From the NCBI GenBank assembly GCA_028871345.1, contig JAGWNK010000014.1, positions 24,020-88,019 on the forward strand: a stretch of 64,000 nt of DNA, read 5' to 3'. Under the pieces are notes generated by a model. That model saw only the letters and a list, made by a program, of their open reading frames with translations, made no database searches and was not told where the DNA came from. Source of the stretch: Alphaproteobacteria bacterium. GTDB lineage: Bacteria; Pseudomonadota; Alphaproteobacteria; Micropepsales; Micropepsaceae. The translations under genes and the position numbers were made by a program. This document shows, one piece after another, positions 26,513-33,794 of this stretch; position 1 is the stretch's first letter; every line of letters starts with the position of its first letter.

Positions 26513-27184
26513 TCACCGCACGAAATCTCGTCTGTCCATCTTCACCAGATCTGCGATGCGCGCGATGGTGATGTCGGCCGGCGGATAGGCTGCCAGGATC
26601 GCCGGATCGGTTGCGTAATGGCCCTGGCGCGGGAACACGGTGGCGACGCGCGCGCCCCATTGCCGCTTGACCAGGTCGAGCAGTCGCAGCTTGTCGTCGA
26701 TCAGCACGTAACGGCGCGCCGGGAAGATCTTCTCGACATAGGCGAGCTCCTGCTCCTTGTGGATATAGATCAGCACGCGCTGGTCGAATGCCGCCGACAG
26801 GCCCGAGCACGCCACCTTGCGCGGCTGGAACACGGCGTCGCCGTCGGAGAGGATGGCGGTGATGCCCCACGCGGCGACCTTGCGCACCGCGTCCAGCGCT
26901 CCGGGGAATAGCCGCTCGGCGAAAGGATAGTCGATCAGCCAGTTGGCCATGCGCAGGATGCGCGGATCGTGCAGGAACTTGATGCGGTAGCGCTCCAGCG
27001 CCCCCAGGTAATCGGCGTAGCCGAGTTCGCGGCGAAGGTCCTCGAAGATCGTCCAATAAGCGTCACGCGCCGGCCTGCCGTATTCGCGCTCGAGATGGGC
27101 GCTGAGGTCCTCGATGACGCGATCGTTGTCGAGAAGCGTGTTGTCGACGTCGAACAGGAAACAGATTTCTGCAGGCTCATGCAT
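26513..27184 (-). CDS. HAD-superfamily hydrolase
   Basis: A 223-residue phosphatase-like protein. The HAD motifs are visible: LFDVDNTLLDND (nucleophile and acid Asp), a motif II at AILSDGD, a lysine in IYIHKEQEL, and the acidic motif VLIDDKLRLL. Motif II ends in SDGD rather than the usual S/T-N, and the cap is helical. The substrate cannot be inferred. It lies 142 bases upstream of the halogenase on the same strand. Confidence 0.85.
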   Translation of the reverse strand: MHEPAEICFLFDVDNTLLDNDRVIEDLSAHLEREYGRPARDAYWTIFEDLRRELGYADYLGALERYRIKFLHDPRILRMANWLIDYPFAERLFPGALDAVRKVAAWGITAILSDGDAVFQPRKVACSGLSAAFDQRVLIYIHKEQELAYVEKIFPARRYVLIDDKLRLLDLVKRQWGARVATVFPRQGHYATDPAILAAYPPADITIARIADLVKMDRRDFVR

Positions 27185-27533
27185 GCGTCGCCTCCGCAGA
27201 CCGCGATATGATGCACACCCAATGCCGCATTGTCTTCACCTCTGCCCTTCAGGCGGGGCGGATCGCGGGTGGTGCGCGTTCTTCTTTATCTTCGCCCGGA
27301 AAGGGGGAGGACGTTCTTCGAGCTTGCGGAGCGAGGAGAACAGGTGGTGGTCATGCCACAAATGATAGTGGCCCGATCCCTCCCCGGGGCCGTCTCGCGG
27401 CGGTCCGACCCTCCCTTTTCCAGGGAAGGAAAGCCAATCTCGTTCTGCCCCGTGCAGCGGGGAAGTGCCGACCCCGGCCTTGCGCCAGCCGGGAGCCGAA
27501 AGGGGACACCTCAGAGCGGGAAGTCGCCGTTGA
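27185..27533. other. Intergenic stretch before the REPIN-like element
   Basis: About 350 GC-rich bases between the HAD gene and the palindromic element. Open frames have no SD and unlikely translations. A loose inverted repeat (GTTCT...AGAAC, about 27311-27340) could be an old palindromic repeat. I see no gene. Confidence 0.4.
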
Positions 27534-27703
27534 CGCTAGTGTCCCGATTCCGAAATTCGCCGCATCCTCATATCGGTCTCCAGCGAATTTCGGAATCGAA
27601 AGGACACGAGCAACATATCGAATCCCAGTGTCGTTTTGGTTCCAAAGTTCGCCAAGCGGCTGATATCGGTAATGCGACGAACTTTGGAACCACGACACTA
27701 GCG
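27534..27703. repeat. Two-hairpin palindromic (REPIN/MITE-like) element
   Basis: A 170-base element bounded by perfect 10-base terminal inverted repeats (CGCTAGTGTC at 27534-27543, GACACTAGCG at 27694-27703). Inside are two hairpins. The first has 16-bp perfect arms at 27545-27560 and 27583-27598 plus outer GTGTCC/GGACAC. The second has 14-bp arms at 27638-27651 and 27678-27691 plus outer AGTGTCG/CGACACT. Read in opposite directions the two units are clearly homologous (GTGTC..., GATTCC/GGTTCC, TTCG.CGCAT, ATATC, GCGAA, GACAC). This is the layout of two REP-like units in inverted orientation. No transposase or RAYT gene is in the window. Confidence 0.85.
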
Positions 27704-27711
27704 CCGCCGGT

Positions 27712-28071
27712 CTAAGGCATCGGGCATGCCGTGCCTTTCTCGCCCCACAGATTGCCCATGGCATCGCGGATGCCGCGCGCCAGATATGTGTTAGCGAGCA
27801 CGGTGCCGCCCAGGGTCTCGCTCTGATTCGCCCGCAGCCATTGCAGCACGTCGCGTGCCGCCTGGGCGTGATCGTCGGGTACGCAGAAGCGGATGGTATC
27901 CTGCTCGATGCGCGGCGCGATGGCCGACAGGCAGGGCGAGTCGTCGCTTTCGCAGCTCTGCAGGAAGGTGCCCACCGTCGTCGTGAAATAGTATTCGTGA
28001 TCCTGGGCGACGCTCGCGCCGGCGAACACGGTGGCCGCGGTCAGCGCGGCGGCAAGACTGATGACACGCAT
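27712..28071 (-). CDS. Rap1a/Tai-like secreted small protein
   Basis: A 119-residue protein with a signal peptide (cleavage near VAQ/D, residue 23). The mature part has the spacing of the Rap1a/Tai immunity fold: FLQSCESDDSPCLSAIA with two cysteines, RFCVPDDHAQAARDVLQWLRAN, and a C-terminal ACPMP cysteine. Rap1a proteins were described as periplasmic immunity partners of type VI secretion amidases, but many homologues stand alone, as here. No effector gene is nearby. The REPIN-like element lies 8 bases beyond the stop. ATG 28071 was chosen because it starts the signal peptide. Confidence 0.7.
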   Translation of the reverse strand: MRVISLAAALTAATVFAGASVAQDHEYYFTTTVGTFLQSCESDDSPCLSAIAPRIEQDTIRFCVPDDHAQAARDVLQWLRANQSETLGGTVLANTYLARGIRDAMGNLWGEKGTACPMP

Positions 28072-28247
28072 GAAGCCCTCGATTTCCGGCCGAGGCCGGA
28101 TCGCCAACAAAGAGGCATACAGTACTCTTCTTTGATGCCCACGCATACTGCGGCGGATCGCCTGCGGCGCCGGCGCCCTGGCGATGGCGTCTGTCGCAGG
28201 ATGCGCTGATCGCTGTCTTGGGTTGCGAAGGTTATGACCGCCCTTTT

Positions 28248-28970
28248 TTACCCCGCCACCCAGTGCGCGAACGCCGCCCACGGTCCCGTCATCCCGATCG
28301 CCAGACACAACGGCTGCGCCAGTAGCAGCACTACGCCGGCGCGCAGCGTCGCCGGGTGCAGGCGTCCATTGGTGCGGAAATCGTAGACGGCCATCGCCAC
28401 CAGGAAGAGATCGGTGAGCGCGAAGAACACCGGCGGGCCGCCGTGCTCGATGAATCCCACGGGCAGGCGGGCCAGCGCTGCCGGCAGGATCGCCGCCGTC
28501 GACAGGATCATGAACCGCTTGTGCCAGTCGGAGCGCGCGCGGTTGGCGATGCCCCACACCAGCAGCACGGCGAACACGGTGATCGCCTCCATCGGGATGG
28601 CGAAGAAGGCGGTGGGCGAGGGCGCGCCATGCGGCGCGTGACCGCGGCGCAGCGCGTCGATGGCAAGCCAGGTGCCGAGCACCAGCATCGCCGTTGCCAG
28701 CGCCGCGCCGAACACTCCTAGCTTCATGTGCAGGTCGCGCCGGTTCGCCGCCACCAAGCCCGTCTGCGTCACCACGAGGGCGATCCAGGTGGTGAAGACC
28801 AGGCCGTGCGCGATCATCAGATGCGACAGCACCAGCGGCGGGTGAAAGACGCCGCGCAGGTAGAAGGTGCGCGAGAAGCCTGCGAACACCGTCAGTGCCA
28901 TGACGATCGCCATGGATGGGAAGAAGACGGAATCGCTGCGCGCAGGCACCGCCCGCTCGGCTGTCGCCAT
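28248..28970 (-). CDS. Polytopic membrane protein of unknown function
   Basis: A 240-residue protein with about seven predicted membrane helices and conserved-looking His residues in or near them (SHLMIAHGLVFTTW, NRRDLHMKLGVFGA, DWHKRFMILSTAA). The His pattern is reminiscent of haem- or metal-binding membrane proteins, but I do not recognise the family with certainty. It lies upstream of the Rap1a-like gene on the same strand, 176 bases away. Confidence 0.65.
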   Translation of the reverse strand: MATAERAVPARSDSVFFPSMAIVMALTVFAGFSRTFYLRGVFHPPLVLSHLMIAHGLVFTTWIALVVTQTGLVAANRRDLHMKLGVFGAALATAMLVLGTWLAIDALRRGHAPHGAPSPTAFFAIPMEAITVFAVLLVWGIANRARSDWHKRFMILSTAAILPAALARLPVGFIEHGGPPVFFALTDLFLVAMAVYDFRTNGRLHPATLRAGVVLLLAQPLCLAIGMTGPWAAFAHWVAG

Positions 28971-29340
28971 GATGGCCCCCCAACTGTGAATGCGACGCAG
29001 AAGCTATCATAAATTGGGTGGAACCAAGCAGGCGTGCGGGCCTCGTTCCTGGCGGGTCGCGAAAGTTCCGCTTGTGAGAACAAAACGGGTACTTTAGAGT
29101 TTCTCCTGCCCGTCGACCGGCCGTTGCCGGTTGGTTCGCCGCCGTTCCGGCGGGTTGTTCGGCGCCTCAGCTTGCGCAGGCTTCCCTGCGTCAGGGCGGT
29201 GCCGCGTAGAACGAGGAGTAATTGAGCGCATCGTGTTGCGATGCGGGGCGATACAGGCAAGCCCTCACCCCTGAGGAGGCTTCTTTGCTTGCGAAGAAGC
29301 CGTCTCGAAGGGCCAGGGCGTCTTGGAGAAGGAAGGTTAC
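28971..29340. other. Intergenic region with palindromic repeat, upstream of GFA-family gene
   Basis: About 370 bases with no convincing gene. Positions 29261-29320 hold a palindromic repeat described separately. The last 20 bases give the strong SD (GGAAGG) for the downstream gene. Promoters for both flanking divergent genes must lie here, but I cannot place them. Confidence 0.4.
29261..29320. repeat. Intergenic palindromic repeat
   Basis: A perfect 8-bp hairpin GGCTTCTT (29278-29285) / AAGAAGCC (29294-29301) is flanked by CCCTGAGGA on the left and GTCTCGAAGGG on the right. This CCCTGAGGA...TCTCGAAGGG layout resembles a palindromic repeat family common between genes in alphaproteobacteria (from memory). 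It ends about 20 bases before the next gene's start and could also act as a terminator or attenuator. Confidence 0.6.
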
Positions 29341-29814
29341 ATGTCCACCCATGCCGGGTCTTGCTTCTGCGGCGCCGTGCGCTATCGCCTCGAAAGCGAT
29401 CCCATGTTCGTGCACTGCTGCCATTGCACGGATTGCCAGCACCAGACGGGCTCGGCCTTCGCCATCAACGCCCTGATCGAGGCCGACCGCGTCACGCTTT
29501 TGTCGGGCACGCCCAAGCCGGTGACGATGAAGACGGAGTCCGGCCGCCCGCACGACATCTACCGCTGCCCCGACTGCAAGTCGGCGGTGTGGAGCGACTA
29601 CGGCCGGCGGCGCAACCTGCTGTTCGTGCGCGTGGCCACGCTCGACGATCCCGGCGCTCTGCCGCCCGACGTGCACATCTTCACGCGTTCGAAAATCCCC
29701 TGGGTGCGCCTGCCGGAAGGCGCCCGCGCCTTCGAGGTCTATTACGACATGAAGAAGGAATGGCCGCCCGCAAGCCTCGCCCGCCGCGAAGCGCTGCTCG
29801 GCAAGGGGAAGTGA
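29341..29814 (+). CDS. GFA (glutathione-dependent formaldehyde-activating enzyme) family protein
   Basis: A 157-residue zinc-binding protein. The zinc cysteines are in GSCFCGAVRY, CCHCTDCQ and YRCPDCKSAVW, the pattern of the GFA/CENP-V family. Characterised members act on S-hydroxymethylglutathione, but most bacterial homologues are of unknown substrate. ATG 29341 follows GGAAGG at 29331-29336; upstream codons add only six residues. Confidence 0.85.
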   Translation: MSTHAGSCFCGAVRYRLESDPMFVHCCHCTDCQHQTGSAFAINALIEADRVTLLSGTPKPVTMKTESGRPHDIYRCPDCKSAVWSDYGRRRNLLFVRVATLDDPGALPPDVHIFTRSKIPWVRLPEGARAFEVYYDMKKEWPPASLARREALLGKGK

Positions 29815-29832
29815 AACAGCGGTCTCTTTCCG

Positions 29833-29870
29833 CCCCGCGAAGCGGGGGACGGACGTGTTCCTTCGCGGGG
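29833..29870. repeat. Inverted repeat after the GFA-family gene
   Basis: CCCCGCGAAG (29833-29842) and CTTCGCGGGG (29861-29870) form a perfect 10-bp stem with an 18-base loop, 18 bases beyond the stop codon. There is no T tract, so it is either an imperfect terminator or a palindromic intergenic repeat. The following 180 bases show no gene. Confidence 0.5.
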
Positions 29871-30049
29871 AATGGGGCTGGTGCGCGCCATCGGGCGCAG
29901 CGAAGAAGCCGGGGGGAGGGGGGCCCCCACTAGCGCAGAATCCGGAAATCAATTGTCAAGGGGTGGTATGAGGGCCATGGACACCCACCAGATATGGAAC
30001 AAGTTCGCGAATGGCTCGCAGTCTGCCGGCAGTCTGTCGTCGATCGGCG

Positions 30050-30286
30050 TCAGCGTCCGCCCTTGGCTTTCGCCGGTTCCTTCTGGTTCTCGAACACCTC
30101 GGCGATGGCGTCCTGGCCTTCGTCGGAGTGCATCCAGCCCTCGGCGGCCTGCATGGTGGGGAACTGGCCGGCGATGCGGTGCGGCTTCACCCGGCCCGGC
30201 ACGGGCACCAGCACCTCGAAGGTGCCGGCATGGCGGTGGTCCTTGGTGGGGGCGGCATAGGCCTGCGGCTTGGCGTATTTCTTCAT
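30050..30286 (-). CDS. Small hypothetical protein
   Basis: A 78-residue basic, soluble protein with no signal peptide, membrane segment or recognised domain. ATG 30286 follows a GAGGG SD, and the composition (KPHRIAGQFPTMQAAEGWMHSDEGQDAIAEVFENQ) is balanced, which supports a real gene. It stands alone between the GFA-family gene and the pseudouridine synthase gene. Function unknown. Confidence 0.6.
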   Translation of the reverse strand: MKKYAKPQAYAAPTKDHRHAGTFEVLVPVPGRVKPHRIAGQFPTMQAAEGWMHSDEGQDAIAEVFENQKEPAKAKGGR

Positions 30287-30359
30287 GGCTCATGCCCTCG
30301 CTGTGTGCGGGGTTCCTACCATTCCCCGGCCGTCGTTCAAGACAAAGATTTTTCAGGTG

Positions 30360-31148
30360 TCAGGTTCCGTCCGGCTCTTTCGGCCGCTTTTTGCGTCCGA
30401 TGCCGAGCTGTTCGCGCCACAACCGCGCCGGGATCTCCTCCACGGCGCCGGGGGCGAGCTGGCCCAGGTGGAAGGGGCCGAATTGCACGCGGATCAGGCG
30501 CGCCACCTTGAGCCCCAGGCTTTCCATCACCCGTTTCACTTCGCGGTTCTTGCCTTCCTTCAGCGTCACGGTGGCCCAGGAATACACGCCCTTGGCGCGT
30601 TCCAGGTCGGCGACGATGGGGCCGTATTTGACGCCCTCGATGGTGCGCCCGTGCGCCAGCTTATCGAGGTCGGCCTGGCTCACTTTGCCGAACAGGCGCA
30701 CGCGATAGCGCCGCGGCCAGCCGCCCACCGGCAATTCGAGGCGGCGCGCGATCTCGCCGTCGTTGGTGAGCAGCAGCAGGCCTTCCGAGTTGAAGTCGAG
30801 CCGCCCGATCGAGACCACGCGCGGCAGATGCTTGGGCAGGTTGGCGAACACCGTCGGGCGGCCTTGCGGGTCCTTGTGGGTTGTCACCAGTCCCGACGGC
30901 TTGTGGTAACGCCACAGGCGCGCCGGTTCGGGTTCCGCCAGCGGCTGGCCGTCGACCGACACGACCTGGTTCTCGCCCACCTTGATGGCGGGCGTGGCGA
31001 CTGTCTTGCCGTCCAGCGCCACGCGCCCCGCGGCGATCATGGCCTCGGCCTCGCGTCGCGAGCAGATGCCCGCCCGCGCGATCACCTTGGCGATGCGCTC
31101 GCCGTCCTTGTGCTCCGTGCTATCGTCCGCCAACCGGGAATCCGCCAT
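30360..31148 (-). CDS. rRNA pseudouridine synthase, RluB/RsuA family
   Basis: A 262-residue enzyme isomerising uridine to pseudouridine in rRNA. It has an N-terminal S4 domain (ERIAKVIARAGICSRREAEAMI), then the RsuA/RluB catalytic core: WRYHKPSGLVTTHKDPQGRPTVF and SIGRLDFNSEGLLLLTNDGE, where the aspartate of GRLD is catalytic. The C-terminal tail is basic (RKKRPKEPDG). The start codon ATG 31148-31146 shares two bases with the tadA start on the other strand (CATG 31146-31149). No strong SD is seen for this start. Confidence 0.92.
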   Translation of the reverse strand: MADSRLADDSTEHKDGERIAKVIARAGICSRREAEAMIAAGRVALDGKTVATPAIKVGENQVVSVDGQPLAEPEPARLWRYHKPSGLVTTHKDPQGRPTVFANLPKHLPRVVSIGRLDFNSEGLLLLTNDGEIARRLELPVGGWPRRYRVRLFGKVSQADLDKLAHGRTIEGVKYGPIVADLERAKGVYSWATVTLKEGKNREVKRVMESLGLKVARLIRVQFGPFHLGQLAPGAVEEIPARLWREQLGIGRKKRPKEPDGT

Positions 31149-31605
31149 GACCGATGACGAAGCCATAGCACTGGCCCTCGAGGAAGCCCAAGCGGCCGCC
31201 GCCCGCGGCGAGGTGCCGGTGGGGGCCGTGCTGCTCGACGCCTCCGGCGCACTGCTCGCCCGCGACGGCAACCGCATCCTGGAGCGGCGCGATCCCACGG
31301 CCCATGCCGAGATGCTGGTGCTGCGCGAGGCTGCCCGCCTGCTGGCCAATGAACGGCTGACCGGCACCACGCTCTACGTCTCCCTGGAGCCTTGCGCCAT
31401 GTGCGCGGGGGCCGTCGCCCTGGCGCGCGTCGCCCGCGTGGTATTCGCCGCCGAGGATCCCAAGGGGGGAGCCATCCTGCACGGCCCCCGCTTCTTCGAG
31501 CAGCCCACCTGCCATCATCGTCCCCGGATCGCCCGGGCCGGTGACCCTGCGGAAGCCGGCCGCATTCTCAGAAGTTTCTTTCAGGCGCGCCGTATCCAGG
31601 CTTGA
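31147..31605 (+). CDS. tadA: tRNA-specific adenosine-34 deaminase
   Basis: A 152-residue zinc deaminase converting A34 of tRNA-Arg(ACG) to inosine, so that one tRNA reads CGU, CGC and CGA. The deaminase site is complete: HAEML with the zinc His and proton-shuttling Glu, and PCAMCAGA with the two zinc cysteines. ATG 31147 follows GGGA at 31135-31138. Its start overlaps that of the divergent pseudouridine synthase gene. Upstream in-frame codons give no family sequence. Confidence 0.95.
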   Translation: MTDDEAIALALEEAQAAAARGEVPVGAVLLDASGALLARDGNRILERRDPTAHAEMLVLREAARLLANERLTGTTLYVSLEPCAMCAGAVALARVARVVFAAEDPKGGAILHGPRFFEQPTCHHRPRIARAGDPAEAGRILRSFFQARRIQA

Positions 31606-31661
31606 ACTGTCACCGGTGCCGCCTACATCCAGACGGTCGTTTCGGATTTGGAGGGAAACCA

Positions 31662-32324
31662 ATGGCATTGATCGTATATGGGGCGACGCTGTCGCCGTTC
31701 GTCCGCAAGGTTTGCGTGGCTCTGGAAGAGAAGGGGCTGCCTTACCAGCTCGAAATGGTGAGCCCCCTGAACCCGCCGCCGGAATTTCTGGCGATCAGTC
31801 CGCTCAAGAAGATTCCCGCCTTCCGCGACACCGATATCCCCGAACCGAATACGCTCAGCGACTCGTCCGTCATCTGCGATTACATCGAGCATCGCTTCCG
31901 GGGCACGCCGCTGTACCCCACCGATCCCTATCTGCGCGCCCGTGCGCTGTGGATCGAGGAGTTCATGGATTCCGCCGTTGCCGCCGGTGTCGGCCGCGGC
32001 CTGTTCTTCGAGCGCGTGATTAAGAAGCTGATGAAGCAGCCGACGGATGACGCGCTTTGCCAGGAGACCCTGCACAAGACGCTGCCGCCGCTGTTCGATT
32101 ATCTCGAGAAGGAACTGGGCGACAAGCCATACTTCGTGGCCGACACCTACACCATCGCCGACATATCGGTGGGATCGATGCTCGCCACCTACCAGCATTG
32201 CGACGAGAACCTCGAAAGGTGGCCTCATCTGCAGGCCTACGCCAAGCGAATTCTGGCGCGCCCCTCTTTCAAGAAATTCATCGATCAGGAAACGCCGATC
32301 GTGGCCCAGTTGAAGGCAGCGTGA
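31662..32324 (+). CDS. Glutathione S-transferase family protein
   Basis: A 220-residue protein with an N-terminal thioredoxin-like domain (LIVYGATLSPFVRKVCVALEEKG; Ser in the SPFVRKV position is a candidate catalytic residue), a cis-proline in KKIPAF, a SDSSVICDYIE glutathione-binding segment and an all-helical C-terminal domain with the YTIADISVGSML N-capping motif. GSTs conjugate or reduce electrophiles with glutathione. ATG 31662 follows GGAGGG. A second GST gene starts 21 bases after the stop. Confidence 0.92.
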   Translation: MALIVYGATLSPFVRKVCVALEEKGLPYQLEMVSPLNPPPEFLAISPLKKIPAFRDTDIPEPNTLSDSSVICDYIEHRFRGTPLYPTDPYLRARALWIEEFMDSAVAAGVGRGLFFERVIKKLMKQPTDDALCQETLHKTLPPLFDYLEKELGDKPYFVADTYTIADISVGSMLATYQHCDENLERWPHLQAYAKRILARPSFKKFIDQETPIVAQLKAA

Positions 32325-32345
32325 CTTTCCGGAAAGGGCAGAAGG

Positions 32346-33029
32346 ATGATCGACCTCTACACCGCCGCCACGCCCAATGGGCACAAGGTGTCGATTGCGC
32401 TGGAAGAGCTGGCTCTGCCTTACGAGCTGCATCATCTCGATCTCGGCAAGAAGCAGGAACAGAAACAGGACTGGTTTCTGAAGATAAATCCGAACGGGCG
32501 AATCCCCGCCATCGTTGATCGCGATGAGGGCGACTTCGCCGTGTTCGAATCCGGCGCGATCCTGATCTATCTCGCCGAGAAGACGGGCAGGCTGATGCCC
32601 TCCGATACCAAGGGCCGCTCGCAAGTCATCCAGTGGCTGATGTTCCAGATGGGCGGCATCGGCCCCATGATGGGGCAGGCGAACGTCTTCTATCGGTACT
32701 GGCACGAGAAGTATCAACCCGCCATCAACCGCTACCAGAACGAGTCACGGCGGCTGTTCGAGGTCCTGAACGGCCGGCTCAAGGATCACGAATTCTTGGC
32801 AGGAGACTATTCCATCGCCGACATCGCCAACTGGTGCTGGGTGAAGGGATACGATTGGTCAGGCGTGTCGGTGGAAGGGCTCGAACCGTTGCAGCGTTGG
32901 ATCGGCGCGATCCGGGAACGTCCGGCCGTGCAGCGCGGGTTGCTGCGCCCCGCCTCCAAGCCGAGCGAGACGAAGGAGGATGCCGACAAGCGCGCCGCGG
33001 AGATCCGCGACACGATTTTGCAGAGATGA
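32346..33029 (+). CDS. Glutathione S-transferase, Nu/Ure2p-like (YfcG-type)
   Basis: A 227-residue GST. The N-terminus [21 protein letters not shown] with PNG at the active site, NPNGRIPAI and [15 protein letters not shown] match the YfcG/Ure2p-like Nu class, which mainly has disulfide reductase activity in characterised members. The C-terminal domain carries [12 protein letters not shown]. It is in tandem with the preceding GST but belongs to a different subgroup, so this is not a recent duplication. Confidence 0.92.
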   Translation: MIDLYTAATPNGHKVSIALEELALPYELHHLDLGKKQEQKQDWFLKINPNGRIPAIVDRDEGDFAVFESGAILIYLAEKTGRLMPSDTKGRSQVIQWLMFQMGGIGPMMGQANVFYRYWHEKYQPAINRYQNESRRLFEVLNGRLKDHEFLAGDYSIADIANWCWVKGYDWSGVSVEGLEPLQRWIGAIRERPAVQRGLLRPASKPSETKEDADKRAAEIRDTILQR

Positions 33030-33033
33030 TTGC

Positions 33034-33112
33034 CCTCTCCACCAGTGGGCGAGGGCGGTTCGCCCTGGACTTCGCGCGGCGAAGTCCTTAGGCGAACCGG
33101 GTGAGGGGGAGA
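33034..33112. repeat. Nested palindromic intergenic repeat
   Basis: Three nested inverted repeats: outer CCCTCTCCACC (33034-33044) with GGTGAGGGGG (33101-33110, imperfect), middle GGTTCGCC (33058-33065) with GGCGAACC (33092-33099), inner GGACTTCG (33068-33075) with CGAAGTCC (33081-33088). It sits between convergent genes. The CCCTCTCC...GGTGAGGGGGAG frame recurs between genes in many alphaproteobacteria (from memory). It could fold into a long stem and act as a two-way terminator. Confidence 0.7.
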
Positions 33113-33117
33113 ATTTC

Positions 33118-33738
33118 TCAAAACCACGCGAGCGCGAGGTGCGGGAAGAAATTTACCAGCACCTCGCGCGCGCTGATCAGCCCCACGCCGGCGCCGACCA
33201 ACACGTCGCTCAGGAAATGCGCGGTCAACAGCGCCCGCGTCAGCCCCAGCCACAGCGCGACCGCAAACCACAGCAAGGCGCCTTGCGGCCACAGCGCGGT
33301 CGCGATCACGGCGACACAGAAGATCGTCAGTGCGTGGCCCGAGGGAAACGAATTCCAGTCCAGGCTGAAGCCGAACGGGATGAATCCGTAGAGGTTCATT
33401 TCCAGTTCGTCGCGCGGCCGCCGCCGTCCGAGAACGAGCTTGGTGCCGTGCAGCAGGGCGCTGCCGAGTCCGAGACTGATGATGAACGCCAGCGCGCACT
33501 GGAACGCCAGCCGCACAACGCCGGGCGCGCCGCCATGCTGCAGCCACAGCCAGGTGAGCGCGTAGACCGCCAGCGCTGCCGCCAGCCAGTGTGCCGCCTT
33601 GGCGAAGTGGGTCGTGGCGCTCAGGAAGGCATGAAAGCGCGATCCGACGTGATCGTAGATGAAATGCACGGCGCGGCGGTCGATGGCCACGCACGCAATG
33701 CCGAGGATGATGAGACCGAGGCCCGCCCAAAGCAGCAT
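33118..33738 (-). CDS. PAP2-family membrane phosphatase
   Basis: A 206-residue integral membrane phosphatase acting on lipid phosphates such as undecaprenyl pyrophosphate or phosphatidic acid. The three motifs of the family are present: KLVLGRRRPRD, the central FPSGHAL and the C-terminal HFLSDVLVGAGVG, with five to six membrane helices around them. ATG 33738 was preferred to TTG 33768; the SD is weak in both cases. The substrate is not decidable, and lipid A or peptidoglycan precursors are possible. Confidence 0.88.
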   Translation of the reverse strand: MLLWAGLGLIILGIACVAIDRRAVHFIYDHVGSRFHAFLSATTHFAKAAHWLAAALAVYALTWLWLQHGGAPGVVRLAFQCALAFIISLGLGSALLHGTKLVLGRRRPRDELEMNLYGFIPFGFSLDWNSFPSGHALTIFCVAVIATALWPQGALLWFAVALWLGLTRALLTAHFLSDVLVGAGVGLISAREVLVNFFPHLALAWF

Positions 33739-33794
33739 AGCGACTGCTTGCCGCGGCTCGCCCCCCAAGTCAAATCCGCCGGTCGTCGCGTGGT

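Noticed and set aside
31662..33029. The two adjacent GST genes as a tandem duplication
   Set aside because: They have different active-site motifs and belong to different GST groups.
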